Shown here: positions 26,632 to 36,609 of the stretch, in pieces
How positions within the stretch are numbered: the stretch's first letter is position 1
Layout of the letters: each line of letters begins with the position of its first letter
NCBI GenBank assembly: GCA_025055115.1
Contig: JANWYJ010000064.1
Location: forward strand, 36,022-100,021
Direction of reading: 5' to 3'
DNA from: Gemmata sp.
GTDB lineage: Bacteria > Planctomycetota > Planctomycetia > Gemmatales > Gemmataceae
DNA length: 64,000 bases
Translations under genes and position numbers: made by a program
The notes under the pieces: model-generated
Databases searched by the model: none
What the model was told of the DNA's origin: nothing
The model's input: only the letters and a program-made list of their open reading frames with translations

Positions 26632-28128
26632 TCACATGGCCATGATGACCGTCTTCACTTCGGTGTACAATTGCAGAGCGTATTGCCCCAGTTCGCGGCC
26701 GATCCCGCTCATTTTGAAGCCACCAAAGGGTGCCCCGGCATCGAAGACATCGTAGCAGTTCACCCAAACCGTACCGGCACGCAGGCCGTTGGAGAGTCGC
26801 AGGGCCTTTTGAATGTCCTTCGTCCATACGGCCGCCGCCAAGCCATAGGTCGTGCGATTGCCGCGGGCGAGTACTTCTTCGGGGTCTTTAAACTTCAGAA
26901 TACTCATGACCGGGCCGAAGATTTCTTCCTGAGCGATCTTCATGTCGTCCTGAACGTCGGTAAAGACCGTGGGTTGGATGAAGTAGCCCTGATCGCCCAC
27001 GCGGCGGCCACCGACGAGCAGTTTCGCTCCTTCTTTTTGGCCCGCTTCGATGTAGCTCATGACCCGGTCGAATTGTTCTTGGCTGACTTGCGGTCCTTGT
27101 TCGGTGTCCGGCAGGAACGGGTCGCCAACTTTGCGGCTTTTCGCCTTGGCGACTATCTTCTCCACGAATTCGTCGTATGCGCTTTCTTGCACAAACAGCC
27201 GCGAACCGGCGACGCAGCATTGCCCCTGATTGAAGAACAGGCCGAAGTATGCCCCTTCCACGGCCGCGTCGAGATCGGCATCGGCGAAGACGATATTGGG
27301 GGATTTGCCGCCCAGTTCGAGCGAAACCCGCTTGAGGTTGGATTGGGCCGCCGCGGTCATCACGATCTGGCCGGTGGTGGTTTCCCCGGTGAAGGCGATT
27401 TTATCCACATCCCGATGCGACGCGAGAGCGGCCCCCGCGGTGGGTCCAAAGCCGGGCACCACGTTGATCACCCCATCGGGGAAGCCAACGTCCTGGGCTA
27501 ATTGGGCGACTCGCAAGGCGGTCAGCGGGGTTTGCTCGGCGGGTTTCAAGACAATGGTATTGCCGCAGGCGAGGGCCGGTGCCCACTTCCACGCTTGCAT
27601 CAAAAGGGGGAAGTTCCACGGGATGATCTGCCCCACCACGCCAACCGGTTCATGCCGGGTATAGCAAAAGTACGGTCCGTTGATCGGAATGGTTTGGCCG
27701 AAGTTTTTGTCGGCCCAGCCGGCATAGTAGCGATAGCAGGCAATCGTCAGCGGTAAATCGGCGGTGAGCGAATCGGTGATGGGCTTGCCGTTGTCGAGGG
27801 ATTCGAGGGCGGCCAGTTCCTCTTTGTGTTTCTCGATGGCGTCGGCGAGTTTATGGAGCAAAAGGCCGCGTTCGGACGCATTCATTTTCGGCCACGGACC
27901 GCTCTCAAACGCTTGCCGGGCCGCCTTCACAGCCCGATCGATATCGGCACAATCCCCCTCGGCGACGCGGCAAATCACTTCGCCGGTCGTAGGGTCGAGG
28001 GTTTCAAAGGTCTTGCCGGAGACACTTTCAACCCATTGGCCGCCAATGAACATTTTTTGGTCAGCGACTTTGGGCTTGGTGTATTTCGGTTTCGCCGAAG
28101 CTGGCGCCGGTGCAGTTGCCGTTGACAT
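26632..28128 (-). CDS. NAD(P)-dependent aldehyde dehydrogenase
   Basis: 498 residues, the classic ALDH length. The cofactor region ([32 protein letters not shown]), the general-base glutamate ([13 protein letters not shown]) and the catalytic cysteine ([14 protein letters not shown]) are all present, with [13 protein letters not shown] near the end. It resembles the ALDH1/ALDH2 class that oxidises aliphatic or retinal-type aldehydes to acids. The first 20 residues are Ala/Pro/Lys-rich and outside the fold. It stands as a single-gene unit. The natural substrate is not evident. Confidence 0.95.
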   Translation of the reverse strand: MSTATAPAPASAKPKYTKPKVADQKMFIGGQWVESVSGKTFETLDPTTGEVICRVAEGDCADIDRAVKAARQAFESGPWPKMNASERGLLLHKLADAIEKHKEELAALESLDNGKPITDSLTADLPLTIACYRYYAGWADKNFGQTIPINGPYFCYTRHEPVGVVGQIIPWNFPLLMQAWKWAPALACGNTIVLKPAEQTPLTALRVAQLAQDVGFPDGVINVVPGFGPTAGAALASHRDVDKIAFTGETTTGQIVMTAAAQSNLKRVSLELGGKSPNIVFADADLDAAVEGAYFGLFFNQGQCCVAGSRLFVQESAYDEFVEKIVAKAKSRKVGDPFLPDTEQGPQVSQEQFDRVMSYIEAGQKEGAKLLVGGRRVGDQGYFIQPTVFTDVQDDMKIAQEEIFGPVMSILKFKDPEEVLARGNRTTYGLAAAVWTKDIQKALRLSNGLRAGTVWVNCYDVFDAGAPFGGFKMSGIGRELGQYALQLYTEVKTVIMAM

Positions 28129-28301
28129 GGATCACCTCGGAGAGAGAGACGGGCCACGTTACCTCATTCTCACGACAAATGACGGTGCGTCAAGCAATCC
28201 ACCGCCAGCGTAAGGATCGGCCGCTGGTGCGGGAATTCTCATGAACACCCCCTTCGGGCCTGGTACAATAAGGCTTAGCTGTAGAGCAGGGGGGCCAGTT
28301 C

Positions 28302-28589
28302 ATGCGCTCACAACTTCTGGCGCTAGCACTTGTGTTGGCAGGGGGCTTGACAATATCCGTCGCGCAGCCGCCGCCGGGGGTACCGCGGACAGTCAAAATC
28401 TTCATGCTCAAGAACGCCGATGCCGTGAAACTGGGGGATACGGTCACGACCATCTTCGGCCGGCAAGGAGTGACAGCCACCGTCGATGCCCGCACCAACG
28501 CGCTGATCGTGGCCGGTGATGCCGAAACACTGGAAGAAGTGCGCAAATTGATCGCGGAACTCGACAAACCTCTCCCGCCCCGGAAGTAA
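28302..28589 (+). CDS. Orphan secretin-N (NolW-like) domain protein
   Basis: 95 residues with a signal peptide (MRSQLLALALVLAGGLTISV). One domain follows: VKIFMLKNADAVKLGDTVTT, then TATVDARTNALIVAGDAE, then VRKLIAELDKP. This is the short N-domain repeated in type II/III secretins. The protein stops directly after one copy, with no channel. It is the second stand-alone secretin N-domain in the window. Probable location is the periplasm, and its role is unknown. Confidence 0.8.
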   Translation: MRSQLLALALVLAGGLTISVAQPPPGVPRTVKIFMLKNADAVKLGDTVTTIFGRQGVTATVDARTNALIVAGDAETLEEVRKLIAELDKPLPPRK

Positions 28590-28606
28590 CAGCCACCGCT
28601 GGCGAC

Positions 28607-28644
28607 GCCCGCCTGTTCCAGCTCTGCCCGCCTGTTCCAGCTCT
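28607..28644. repeat. 19-bp perfect tandem duplication
   Basis: GCCCGCCTGTTCCAGCTCT occurs at 28607-28625 and 28626-28644, just after the secretin-N gene. Confidence 0.93.
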
Positions 28645-28762
28645 GGTCTGGCCACCGGTCGACGGGGACAACCGGGGAACTTGCATGGGCGCTTGCGGTG
28701 TTCTCACGAGCCACCGACCGGGATGACTCGCCATTGCCTGGGTTTGTCCCGAAAATAGCTGC

Positions 28763-30280
28763 ATGTCGCACCGACCCACTTGGGAAGAATTCGTCACATT
28801 GGCCCGCGGGCATACTGTGGTGCCGGTCTATCGGCAGCTGACGGGCGATACGCTCACCCCGGTTTCGGCGTTTTGCAAGATTCAAGAGGGGGAGTGGTCG
28901 TTTTTGTTTGAAAGTGTGGTGGGCGGCGAGCGGGTGGGGCGGTATAGCTTCCTCGGTGCCGGCCCATTTCGGACCTTTGAAGCCCACGACCATGTTGTTC
29001 GTACCCGTGAAGGTCGCGGTTCGTGGACTGAACGCATCTCGGCCGATCCACTGCGCGACTTGGAACAGATGGTGGGGCAATTCCGTGCCCCGCACGTGGC
29101 CGGCTTGCCGCGCTTCTGTGGGGGGGTAGTCGGCTACGCCGGTTACGACACCGTCCGCTACATCGAGCGGCTGCCCCACGCCCCGCCGGATGATCGTGGT
29201 ATCCCCGATCTCAGTTTTGGCTTTTACGATCGGATGATCATCTTCGATCATGCTGCGAAAACGGTGCTGGTGGTCGCCCATGCCCGGACGGACCCAGCCG
29301 ACGCATTGCAGGCGAATTATCAGCAGGCGTGCCAACGTGTCGATGCCGTTGTTGAACAACTCCAGCGGGGCGTGGCGGATATTCAACTGACGGATATCGA
29401 CCCGCACGCCACCGCATTGCCGCTCTCGCAGCCTGGCTTAGGGCATCCACGCATCCGCAGTAATTTCACCCGCGAACAATTCGAAGCGGCGGTGGAAAAA
29501 GCCCGTGCTTACATTCACGCCGGCGATGCATTTCAGATCGTTCTCAGCCAACGTTTCCGTACCGAAACGCGAGCACGCCCGTTCGATATCTACCGGGCGC
29601 TGCGGGTGGTCAACCCCAGCCCCTTCATGTTCTACTTGCGCGCCGGTGCGGTCACGCTGGTTGGAGCTTCGCCGGAGATTATGTGTCGGGTGGAAAACGG
29701 CATCATCACCAATCGTCCGCTGGCCGGAACCCGCCGCCGCGGTCGGACTCCGGAGGAGGATGCCGCGCTGGCCGCGGAATTACTGGCCGATCCGAAGGAA
29801 CGGGCCGAACACCTCATGCTCGTGGACCTGGCCCGCAACGACGTGGGCCGTGTCGCCCAACGCGGCAGTGTGACGATCAGCGATCTGCTCACCGTCGAGC
29901 GTTACAGCCATGTGATGCACCTGTCCAGCACGGTCAGCGGGCAGCTGCAACCGGGGCTGACGGCCTTCGATGCGCTGCGTGCCAGCCTTCCGGCGGGTAC
30001 ACTCAGCGGCGCTCCCAAAGTACGGGCCATGGAGATTATCGACGAACTGGAGCCGCACCGGCGGGGACCCTACGGCGGGGCCGTCGGTTATGTCGATTTC
30101 AGCGGCAACATGGATACTTGCATTGCCTTGCGCACGATGGTGCTGTTGGGGCAAACCGCCTATGTGCAGGCCGGGGCCGGTGTGGTGGCCGATAGTATCG
30201 CAGCCCATGAGTATGACGAGACGGTGAACAAAGCCATGAGCCTTCTGCGTGCTATCGACGTGGCCGAAACGCAACTCTGA
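28763..30280 (+). CDS. trpE: Anthranilate synthase component I
   Basis: 505 residues of the chorismate-binding family. The N-terminal domain has the tryptophan-binding region ([19 protein letters not shown]). The catalytic domain shows [43 protein letters not shown] and [20 protein letters not shown]. The last pattern separates TrpE from isochorismate synthases. With the glutaminase TrpG it converts chorismate to anthranilate for tryptophan synthesis. No trpG is adjacent here. Confidence 0.95.
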   Translation: MSHRPTWEEFVTLARGHTVVPVYRQLTGDTLTPVSAFCKIQEGEWSFLFESVVGGERVGRYSFLGAGPFRTFEAHDHVVRTREGRGSWTERISADPLRDLEQMVGQFRAPHVAGLPRFCGGVVGYAGYDTVRYIERLPHAPPDDRGIPDLSFGFYDRMIIFDHAAKTVLVVAHARTDPADALQANYQQACQRVDAVVEQLQRGVADIQLTDIDPHATALPLSQPGLGHPRIRSNFTREQFEAAVEKARAYIHAGDAFQIVLSQRFRTETRARPFDIYRALRVVNPSPFMFYLRAGAVTLVGASPEIMCRVENGIITNRPLAGTRRRGRTPEEDAALAAELLADPKERAEHLMLVDLARNDVGRVAQRGSVTISDLLTVERYSHVMHLSSTVSGQLQPGLTAFDALRASLPAGTLSGAPKVRAMEIIDELEPHRRGPYGGAVGYVDFSGNMDTCIALRTMVLLGQTAYVQAGAGVVADSIAAHEYDETVNKAMSLLRAIDVAETQL

Positions 30281-30346
30281 GGCCAGTTGGATCGAGGCCC
30301 GGTTGGCGGTACCAAGGGGGCGGTGTTGGCCGGGGATGGCTTGGGG

Positions 30347-31795
30347 TTAAGCGAAAATCGCGGTGATGGGTTTGCCGGTGCTGAGGGTGTAAGGCCGGTT
30401 TTGGCTATCGTGAAGATCCGTGGCGGGATCAATCCCCAGCGCGGTGTAGATGGTCGCGGCGATGTCGGCCGGCCCGACGGGGTTTTCTTTGGGATAGGCA
30501 GCGATGCGGTCGGACGAACCCCACACCGCGCCGCCACGCACGCCGGCACCCGCGAAGAGAACCGTGTAGCAGAAAGGCCAATGATCGCGGCCATTATTTT
30601 TCGCCGCGCCGGCCCCACTGGTGATCTGACCAATTTTCGGTGTGCGGCCAAATTCGCCCATCACCACAACCAACGTTTCGTCGAGCAATCCGCGGGTGTG
30701 CATGTCGGCGATCAGGGCCGAGAAGGCTCGATCAAACGGTGGGCAGAGCGACTGCTTCATGAGGCCGAAGTGGTCGCGGTGGGTGTCCCACGCCTGGTCG
30801 ATCCGCCGCCCTGTCATCACCGTGACGAGACGCACCCCGGATTCAATCAATCGCCGCGCCAGAAGGAAGGTCTGCCCGAGGTGCGGCAAGCCGCCAAACT
30901 TCCGGGCTTCGAGGCGGCGATCGCTGCCCGGATCGATGCCGTAGCGTTCACGGAGCTTGGGGGGTTCTTGGGACAGGTCGAAAGCCCGGCGCGTCGCGGG
31001 GCTTGTCACCATCGCCACGGCACGGCGTTGGAAGAGATCGAGGCGGTCCCAGCCTGCGCATTCCCCGCGTCGAGCGATGGCCGAATCGAGCGCTTGCCGC
31101 AACTGGTCGCGTTCCGCGACTCGATCCAACGGTAGATCCGGCAGCAGTTCCAAACCCGGGACGGCGAAATCCGGCAGGCTCGGATCACCCGGCACGAGCG
31201 GATCGTACTTCGGACCGAGAAATCCGCCTTTTTGCCCGCCGATGTCCACACCGTTGTTCCACTGATACTCGGGCAACAGCACATACGGTGGCAGCGCCGA
31301 CTTCACCGGTCGGCAATAGGCGGCCACGGAACCCATCGACGGAAAGGTGGTTGCGGAGTCGGTCTGGACGCCACGGGCTGAGCCATCGGCCGGGTTGGTC
31401 CCCGTGAGCATGTAGTAACTGCCGGCGTTGTGGTCGGTCACCGTGTGCTGGACCGATCGCACTTGCGCCAGATGATGCATTTCCCGGCTGGTCAGCGGCA
31501 GCAGTTCGCTCACCGTTACACCCGGTACGCTGGAGCGGATCGGCTGGAATTCCCCGCGGACTTCCAACGGGGCATCCGGCTTGAGGTCCCACATCTCCAA
31601 GTGACTGGGGCCACCGTCCATAAAGATTAGCAAACACGATTGGGCGCGCCCTCGTCCGCGCCGCGTGTTAGCCGCCTCAGCAGCCAACACGCGCGGCAGA
31701 CTCAGCCCACCCACGGCCAAGCCACCCATGCGGAGGAATTCCCGCCGCGAATAACCCGAACAGAACTTCGCTGGTCGACCGGAGAGAGACAACAT
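30347..31795 (-). CDS. DUF1501 family secreted protein (sulfatase-like fold)
   Basis: The start at 31795 (MLSLSGRPAKFCSGYSRREF) gives 482 residues with a twin-arginine-type signal: SRREFLRMGGLAVGGLSLPR. DUF1501 markers follow: CLLIFMDGGPSHLEMWDLKPD, GEFQPIRSSVPG, MTGRRIDQAWDTH and VVVMGEFGRTPKI. The family is greatly expanded in planctomycetes and lies near the alkaline phosphatase/sulfatase superfamily; the enzymatic activity is not established. It usually neighbours a DUF1549/DUF1553 gene, which is absent here. It converges on trpE. Confidence 0.93.
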   Translation of the reverse strand: MLSLSGRPAKFCSGYSRREFLRMGGLAVGGLSLPRVLAAEAANTRRGRGRAQSCLLIFMDGGPSHLEMWDLKPDAPLEVRGEFQPIRSSVPGVTVSELLPLTSREMHHLAQVRSVQHTVTDHNAGSYYMLTGTNPADGSARGVQTDSATTFPSMGSVAAYCRPVKSALPPYVLLPEYQWNNGVDIGGQKGGFLGPKYDPLVPGDPSLPDFAVPGLELLPDLPLDRVAERDQLRQALDSAIARRGECAGWDRLDLFQRRAVAMVTSPATRRAFDLSQEPPKLRERYGIDPGSDRRLEARKFGGLPHLGQTFLLARRLIESGVRLVTVMTGRRIDQAWDTHRDHFGLMKQSLCPPFDRAFSALIADMHTRGLLDETLVVVMGEFGRTPKIGQITSGAGAAKNNGRDHWPFCYTVLFAGAGVRGGAVWGSSDRIAAYPKENPVGPADIAATIYTALGIDPATDLHDSQNRPYTLSTGKPITAIFA

Positions 31796-31906
31796 GGCTG
31801 CCGCCCGGTGGAAACACCATGTTTTTGAAATCCACCAACAATTACAACCCAAACGACGGCGAATGCAACGGGGTGGGAACGGTTTCCGTGCCGCCCGCGC
31901 GGCTCT

Positions 31907-32009
31907 GTGGATGGAATCGGCTGTGCCGGTCTGTGAGGCGGAGGAACGAACCCGTCTCGGTTGCCACGACGGCAAACAGCGGCGGTGGATGGAATCGGCT
32001 GTGCCGGTC
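31907..32009. repeat. 25-bp perfect direct repeat, 78-bp offset, upstream of DUF1501 gene
   Basis: GTGGATGGAATCGGCTGTGC plus CGGTC occurs at 31907-31931 and 31985-32009. The flanks stay similar for about 13 more bases. Confidence 0.9.
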
Positions 32010-32026
32010 CATGAGGGGGAGGCATC

Positions 32027-32067
32027 ATTTCCCCCCGGCGACCACTATTTCCCCCTCGGCGACCACT
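32027..32067. repeat. 20/21-bp tandem duplication at the end of the epimerase gene
   Basis: ATTTCCCCCCGGCGACCACT (32027-32046) is followed directly by ATTTCCCCCTCGGCGACCAC plus T (32047-32067), seven bases from the minus-strand stop at 32074. Confidence 0.88.
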
Positions 32068-32073
32068 GGGCGA

Positions 32074-33249
32074 TCACTTCGCGACACCGAATTTGTAGAT
32101 GGTCGTTTGTTTGTAGGTTTCCCCGGGGCGCAGGATGACATTCGAGCGGTCTTTCCATTCCGGTTTGTTGATAGAATCGGGGAACTTCTGGGCTTCCAGG
32201 CAGAAGCCGTGGTATTGTTGGTAGACGGCTCCGCCTTTGCCTTTGAGGGTGCCGTCGAGGAAGTTGCCGGTGTACAGTTGCAGCCCCGGTTCGGTGGTGA
32301 AAACCTCCAGCACACGACCGCTTTTCGGTTCCACGACTTTGGCCGCGAATGCGGGTTGGGCCGTAGCTCCTTTATCTAAGACAAAGTTGAGATCGTAGCC
32401 GACTGGCTCGCCGCCGGTTTTGTCGAGGTCGCGGCCTAGCGCTTTCGCTTGCGTGAAATCGAACGGTGTGCCGGCGACAGGGGCGATTTTCCCGGTGGGG
32501 ATCAGCGTGGTGTCGGTGGGCGTGTAATTTTTCGCGGCGATGGTCAGTTCGTGCCCTTTGATGTCGCCGCTGGCGTGGCCGGCGAGGTTGAAGTAGCTGT
32601 GATGGGCCAGGTTGCACAGGGTGGGTTTGTCGGTGGTGGCGCGGAAGTCGATAACCAGTTCGTTATCGTCGGTGAGTGTATAGGCGACGATCACCGCCAG
32701 CCGGCCGGGATAACCTTCCTCCATATCCGGACTGGTGTATGTGAACTTCACGCTGGGACCGTTGACCGTTAAGCTCGGTTCGCCTTTCCAATATTTCTTG
32801 TCGAAGCCTTGGGGGCCGCCGTGGAGGTGGTGGGGGCCGTTGTTGGTGGCCAACTGGTATTCCCGGCCGTCGAGGGTGAAACGGCCTTGGGCGATGCGGT
32901 TGGCACAGCGGCCGGCGTTGGTGCCGAAGAACGGGTGCCCTTTCCGGTAATCGTTGAGCGTTGCGCAGCCGAGAGCGACATCGGCGAACCGACCGTTTTT
33001 ATCCGGAACGTGAATTTCCGTGATGATCGCTCCATATTCGATACACTTCACTGTCAGGCCGTGCTTATTGACCAGGGTGTAGCGAGTGACAACCGGCCCG
33101 GGCACGGTCTTGCCTTGTTTGTCTTTGGTGTCGGGCAGTTTGCCAAATGGCTCTTGCTCGTAGGCCGGGCCGGTGCCCGGGCGTGGTTGGGCCGATGCGG
33201 TCAGAGTGCATCCAAGAGCGACGACCAAAACAGGTAGAGCGTAGCGCAT
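32074..33249 (-). CDS. galM: Secreted aldose 1-epimerase (mutarotase)
   Basis: The ATG at 33249 has GAGGAAGAG upstream and a signal peptide (MRYALPVLVVALGCTLTASA); 391 residues. Active-site residues of the GalM family are visible: GTNAGRCANRIAQGRF, NGPHHLHGGPQGFDK with the first His, LAHHSYFNLAGH with the second His, and TTEPGLQLYTGNFLDG with the catalytic Glu. It interconverts alpha and beta anomers of free sugars, here outside the cytoplasm. It is divergent from the sugar-acid dehydratase gene. Confidence 0.95.
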   Translation of the reverse strand: MRYALPVLVVALGCTLTASAQPRPGTGPAYEQEPFGKLPDTKDKQGKTVPGPVVTRYTLVNKHGLTVKCIEYGAIITEIHVPDKNGRFADVALGCATLNDYRKGHPFFGTNAGRCANRIAQGRFTLDGREYQLATNNGPHHLHGGPQGFDKKYWKGEPSLTVNGPSVKFTYTSPDMEEGYPGRLAVIVAYTLTDDNELVIDFRATTDKPTLCNLAHHSYFNLAGHASGDIKGHELTIAAKNYTPTDTTLIPTGKIAPVAGTPFDFTQAKALGRDLDKTGGEPVGYDLNFVLDKGATAQPAFAAKVVEPKSGRVLEVFTTEPGLQLYTGNFLDGTLKGKGGAVYQQYHGFCLEAQKFPDSINKPEWKDRSNVILRPGETYKQTTIYKFGVAK

Positions 33250-33407
33250 AAACTCTTCCTCAGGCCACACAAGGGGTGGGGACATGGTATTCATTCCCCC
33301 CCTACGATAACAAGGAGAGTAATGCCATTATCGCTTTTCTGCGTTATCGCCTAGCGCCTGACCGTGGATTGGTATTTCCGGAGTAACCACCATCCTGTGA
33401 GTTCACC

Positions 33408-35366
33408 ATGCCGTTGACCCTTCTTGAGACACCGGCTTGCGCCTACGAATTGATCACCACCGCGCCCGGTCCGCGCGGGGCGCTGCCCCTGACCGACGAA
33501 CTGCTTCGGCATGCCCCCAGTGGCGACCTGTTTGGCTGGACCCAGAACGTCGGCATGGGGTGGAACCCCGCATTGCTGGGCGGCAAGGAGTTCACCATCC
33601 TCAGCACTCACGGCGGCATGCGCGCGGAGGATGGCCGGCCCATCGCGTTGGGCTTCCACACCGGGCATTGGGAAGTGGGGTTGTTGGTGAAGGCCGCGGC
33701 TGAAGAATTGGCCCGCCTGCGCTGTATTCCCTTCGCCGGTGCTGTGACCGATCCCTGTGACGGCCGCACGCAGGGCACCACCGGGATGTTCGATAGCCTG
33801 CCCTACCGCAACGACGCGGCGCAGGTTCTCCGCCGACTGATGCGCAGCCACCCCACCCGCGCCGGCGTTATGGGGATTGCCACCTGCGACAAGGGGCTGC
33901 CCGCCATGATGATGGCCCTGGCCAGCCAACACCACCACCCGACAATCCTCGTTCCCGGGGGGGTGATGCTGGCCGGCGAAGCCGGCAACGAAGACACCGC
34001 AAAGGTCCAAACCATCGGCGCTCGTTATGTGCATGGGGAAATCACGCTCGACCAAGCGGCCCAGGCCGGTTGCCATGCCTGTGCCAGCCCCGGCGGGGGC
34101 TGTCAGTTCCTCGGTACGGCCGCCACGTCGCAGGTGGTCGGCGAAGCCCTGGGGCTGACACTGCCCCACGCAGCGCTGGCCCCCAGCGGCCAACCCATCT
34201 GGCTCGATACCGCTCGCCGCTCCGCCCAAGCGCTGGTCGAAATGGCCCACCGCGGCATCCGCACCCCCGACATCCTCACACCGGCGGCTTTTCAGAACGC
34301 CTTGGCCGTCTTCGCTGCCTTTGGTGGCAGTACCAACCTCCTTCTCCATATCCCGGCGGTGGCGTTCCATGCGGGGGTTCCCCGACCCACCCTCGACGAC
34401 TGGACGCACTTCAACCGCCGCGTGCCGCGGCTGGTCGATGCTTTGCCCAATGGCCCGATCGGCCACCCCACGATTCGCGTCTTTCTGGCCGGGGGTGTGC
34501 CCGAAGTGATGCTGCATCTGCGCGAACTGGGCTTACTTCATCTCGACGCTCTGACGGTTTGCGGTGAAAAGCTCGGTACGGTCCTCGATTGGTGGGCCAA
34601 AAGCGAGCGGCGAACCCGGCTGCGGGAGTTGCTCCGCAGCCGCGACCGTGTCGATCCGGATACGGTGATCATGACGCCCGAGGCCGCCCGCCGCCGCGGA
34701 CTGACCGCCACGGTCACCTTCCCCCGAGGGAACCTGGCCCCCGAGGGAGCGGTCATCAAATCGACGGCAATTGATCCTTCCGTCGTCGATGCCGATGGTG
34801 TTTACCGCAAAACCGGCCCGGCCAAAGTCTTCCTCCAGGAACGCGACGCGATTGCCGCTATCAAAGGCGAAGGCGAGCGTAAAGTGGTGCCGGGGGATGT
34901 TCTGGTGTTGTGTTGCCGTGGACCGATGGGCAGCGGCATGGAGGAAACCTACCAGGTGACCAGTGCCCTGAAGTATCTGCCGTGGGGCAAACACGTTGCG
35001 GTGATTACCGATGCCCGTTTCAGTGGTGTCAGCACGGGGGCCTGCATCGGACATGTTTCCCCCGAAGCGCTGGCCGGCGGACCTATCGGCAAGCTCCGCG
35101 ACGGCGACCGGATTCGCATTGTGATCGACCGTAACAAACTCGAAGGCAGTATCGACCTGGTCGGCGATGCCAGCGGCGATTACGGCCCCGAGTGGGGTTG
35201 TGCCGAATTGCTGCGGCGTTCGCCCCGGCCCGATTTGGCCCCCGATCCCGCCCTTCCGGCCGATACGCGGCTGTGGGCCGCGCTCCAACAGGCCAGCGGC
35301 GGCGTCTGGGGCGGCTGTGTCTACGATCCGGAGGCCATCATTGCCCGCCTTAACGCACGCGGCTAG
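33408..35366 (+). CDS. IlvD/Edd-family dehydratase, YjhG/YagF (D-xylonate dehydratase) type
   Basis: 652 residues, longer than IlvD (about 560) and matching the YjhG/YagF group. Iron-sulfur ligand cysteines are in [26 protein letters not shown] and [16 protein letters not shown]. The C-terminal domain has [18 protein letters not shown] and [22 protein letters not shown]. YjhG/YagF enzymes dehydrate D-xylonate to 2-dehydro-3-deoxy-D-xylonate. A branched-chain biosynthetic role is less likely given the length and motif spacing. The neighbouring mutarotase fits pentose or aldose use (inference). Confidence 0.88.
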   Translation: MPLTLLETPACAYELITTAPGPRGALPLTDELLRHAPSGDLFGWTQNVGMGWNPALLGGKEFTILSTHGGMRAEDGRPIALGFHTGHWEVGLLVKAAAEELARLRCIPFAGAVTDPCDGRTQGTTGMFDSLPYRNDAAQVLRRLMRSHPTRAGVMGIATCDKGLPAMMMALASQHHHPTILVPGGVMLAGEAGNEDTAKVQTIGARYVHGEITLDQAAQAGCHACASPGGGCQFLGTAATSQVVGEALGLTLPHAALAPSGQPIWLDTARRSAQALVEMAHRGIRTPDILTPAAFQNALAVFAAFGGSTNLLLHIPAVAFHAGVPRPTLDDWTHFNRRVPRLVDALPNGPIGHPTIRVFLAGGVPEVMLHLRELGLLHLDALTVCGEKLGTVLDWWAKSERRTRLRELLRSRDRVDPDTVIMTPEAARRRGLTATVTFPRGNLAPEGAVIKSTAIDPSVVDADGVYRKTGPAKVFLQERDAIAAIKGEGERKVVPGDVLVLCCRGPMGSGMEETYQVTSALKYLPWGKHVAVITDARFSGVSTGACIGHVSPEALAGGPIGKLRDGDRIRIVIDRNKLEGSIDLVGDASGDYGPEWGCAELLRRSPRPDLAPDPALPADTRLWAALQQASGGVWGGCVYDPEAIIARLNARG

Positions 35367-35431
35367 TCGGGCCGGTGGGGGGAACTGGCCCCACGGCGCT
35401 TCAGCCAGCCCGCGCATCGCCCGGAAGACCC

Positions 35432-35746
35432 TCACACGAGGGAATCGAAAACCCGCACAGCGGCCCAGTTGGCCTTGTTCTCCTCGATGAAACGGTTGTG
35501 AGTGGGGTCTTCTTGGTAAGCATCGTGGGCGGCCTTATCGACGAAGACGATGTGCAAGCCGACGTGCCAATTGCAGTCGTTCACGTCGCGGGTTAACTCT
35601 GCGCACCGGGGGCCGGCGGCGAAAAAGACAATCCCCGGCTGCACTGTCAGGTATTTGTGGCATGCCTCAACCAGTTCGTGGACCTTCGCCGGCGAAGCAT
35701 CCTTCAACTGGAAAAATACGTTGTGCGCTAATCGGGTCGCGGCCAT
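35432..35746 (-). CDS. Dabb-domain (stress-responsive A/B barrel) protein
   Basis: 104 residues from the ATG at 35746 (GAGGG upstream). RLAHNVFFQLKDASPAKVHE opens a dimeric alpha/beta-barrel domain, with FFAAGPRCAELTRDVNDCNW, HVGLHIVFVDKAAHDAYQED and PTHNRFIEEN. This is the Dabb pattern: ferredoxin-like fold, dimer, often a stress or small enzyme role. No catalytic function can be assigned. It converges on the dehydratase gene. Confidence 0.9.
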   Translation of the reverse strand: MAATRLAHNVFFQLKDASPAKVHELVEACHKYLTVQPGIVFFAAGPRCAELTRDVNDCNWHVGLHIVFVDKAAHDAYQEDPTHNRFIEENKANWAAVRVFDSLV

Positions 35747-35819
35747 CACCAGCCCTCGTAGCTGTATTGGGGTATAACAGAAGTTGAGATATGCCTTGGT
35801 GTTACGTTGTCAACACGCT

Positions 35820-36533
35820 ATGCAATGGCTGGATTTGACGCTGCCGACGATCGCCGAAAACCTGGCTCTCGATGAAGCGTTGTTGCTGGCCGCGGAACAC
35901 GGCCAGGGCGACGCAGTGCTACGGGTGTGGGAACTGCCGCATTATGCGGTGGTGGTTGGTTCGGGCGGCTGCGTGGCGGCGGATGTCAATCGTGAGGCTT
36001 GTTTAGCCAATGGTGTGCCCATCGCACGCCGTTCCAGTGGCGGCGGCACGGTTTTGCTCGGCCCCGGCTGCTTGTGCTTCAGCCTGGTGCTCAGCTACCA
36101 ATTCGCCCCCGGATTGACCGAGATTCCCGCCTCCAACCGCTACATCCTGGGCCGCATCCTGAACGCCCTGGCGTCGGTGGTGGCCGGTTCGATTCAAGGA
36201 ACCAGTGATCTGGCCATTGCCAACAAGAAATTCTCCGGCAACGCCCAACAGCGCAAACGCACCCATTTCCTGCATCACGGAACCCTGTTGTGCCACTTCG
36301 ACCTGGCGATGGTGCCGCGGTATCTGCATCTCCCGCAACAGCAGCCCGAGTACCGCCACAACCGTTCACACACGGATTTTCTGACCAATTTATCCCTCAG
36401 AGTGGCCGACGTGAAACAACGGTTAGTGACAGAATGGCAGCCGCAAGGTGAATATCAACCGCTACCCTGGCGGGCGATCGAAGACCTGATGGCAGAGAAA
36501 TACAGCCGCGCAGAGTGGAATCACAAACGATAG
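35820..36533 (+). CDS. Lipoate-protein ligase A family protein
   Basis: The ATG at 35820 (MQWLDLTLPTIAENLALDEA) matches the family start and gives 237 residues; a TTG at 35784 would add 12. The biotin/lipoate ligase fold is seen in VLRVWELPHYAVVVGSGG, PIARRSSGGGTVLLGPGCLC and the conserved lysine in DLAIANKKFSGNAQQRK, then HHGTLLCHFD. It is probably an octanoyl or lipoyl transferase acting on 2-oxoacid dehydrogenase or glycine cleavage proteins. No ribosome site is obvious, so the exact start is uncertain. Confidence 0.88.
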   Translation: MQWLDLTLPTIAENLALDEALLLAAEHGQGDAVLRVWELPHYAVVVGSGGCVAADVNREACLANGVPIARRSSGGGTVLLGPGCLCFSLVLSYQFAPGLTEIPASNRYILGRILNALASVVAGSIQGTSDLAIANKKFSGNAQQRKRTHFLHHGTLLCHFDLAMVPRYLHLPQQQPEYRHNRSHTDFLTNLSLRVADVKQRLVTEWQPQGEYQPLPWRAIEDLMAEKYSRAEWNHKR

Positions 36534-36537
36534 CCTT

Positions 36538-36583
36538 TTCTGGAGCCAATTCGACCACGGACAGCGAATTCGGCTCCAGAAAC
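36538..36583. terminator. Bidirectional hairpin between convergent genes
   Basis: TTTCTGGAGCCAATTCG (36538-36554) pairs with CGAATTCGGCTCCAGAAA (36566-36583) in a 17-bp stem with one bulged G and an 11-base loop. It begins 4 bases after the ligase stop and precedes the end of the opposing histone-like gene. A T-rich stretch follows at about 36590. Confidence 0.75.
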
Positions 36584-36609
36584 CGCCGTTTTTCGAGTCG
36601 CCGAACCGC

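Noticed and set aside
35375..35394. GTGGGG/CCCCAC hairpin between dehydratase and Dabb genes as terminator
   Set aside because: Only six base pairs with a mismatch beyond and no T run; too weak to call.
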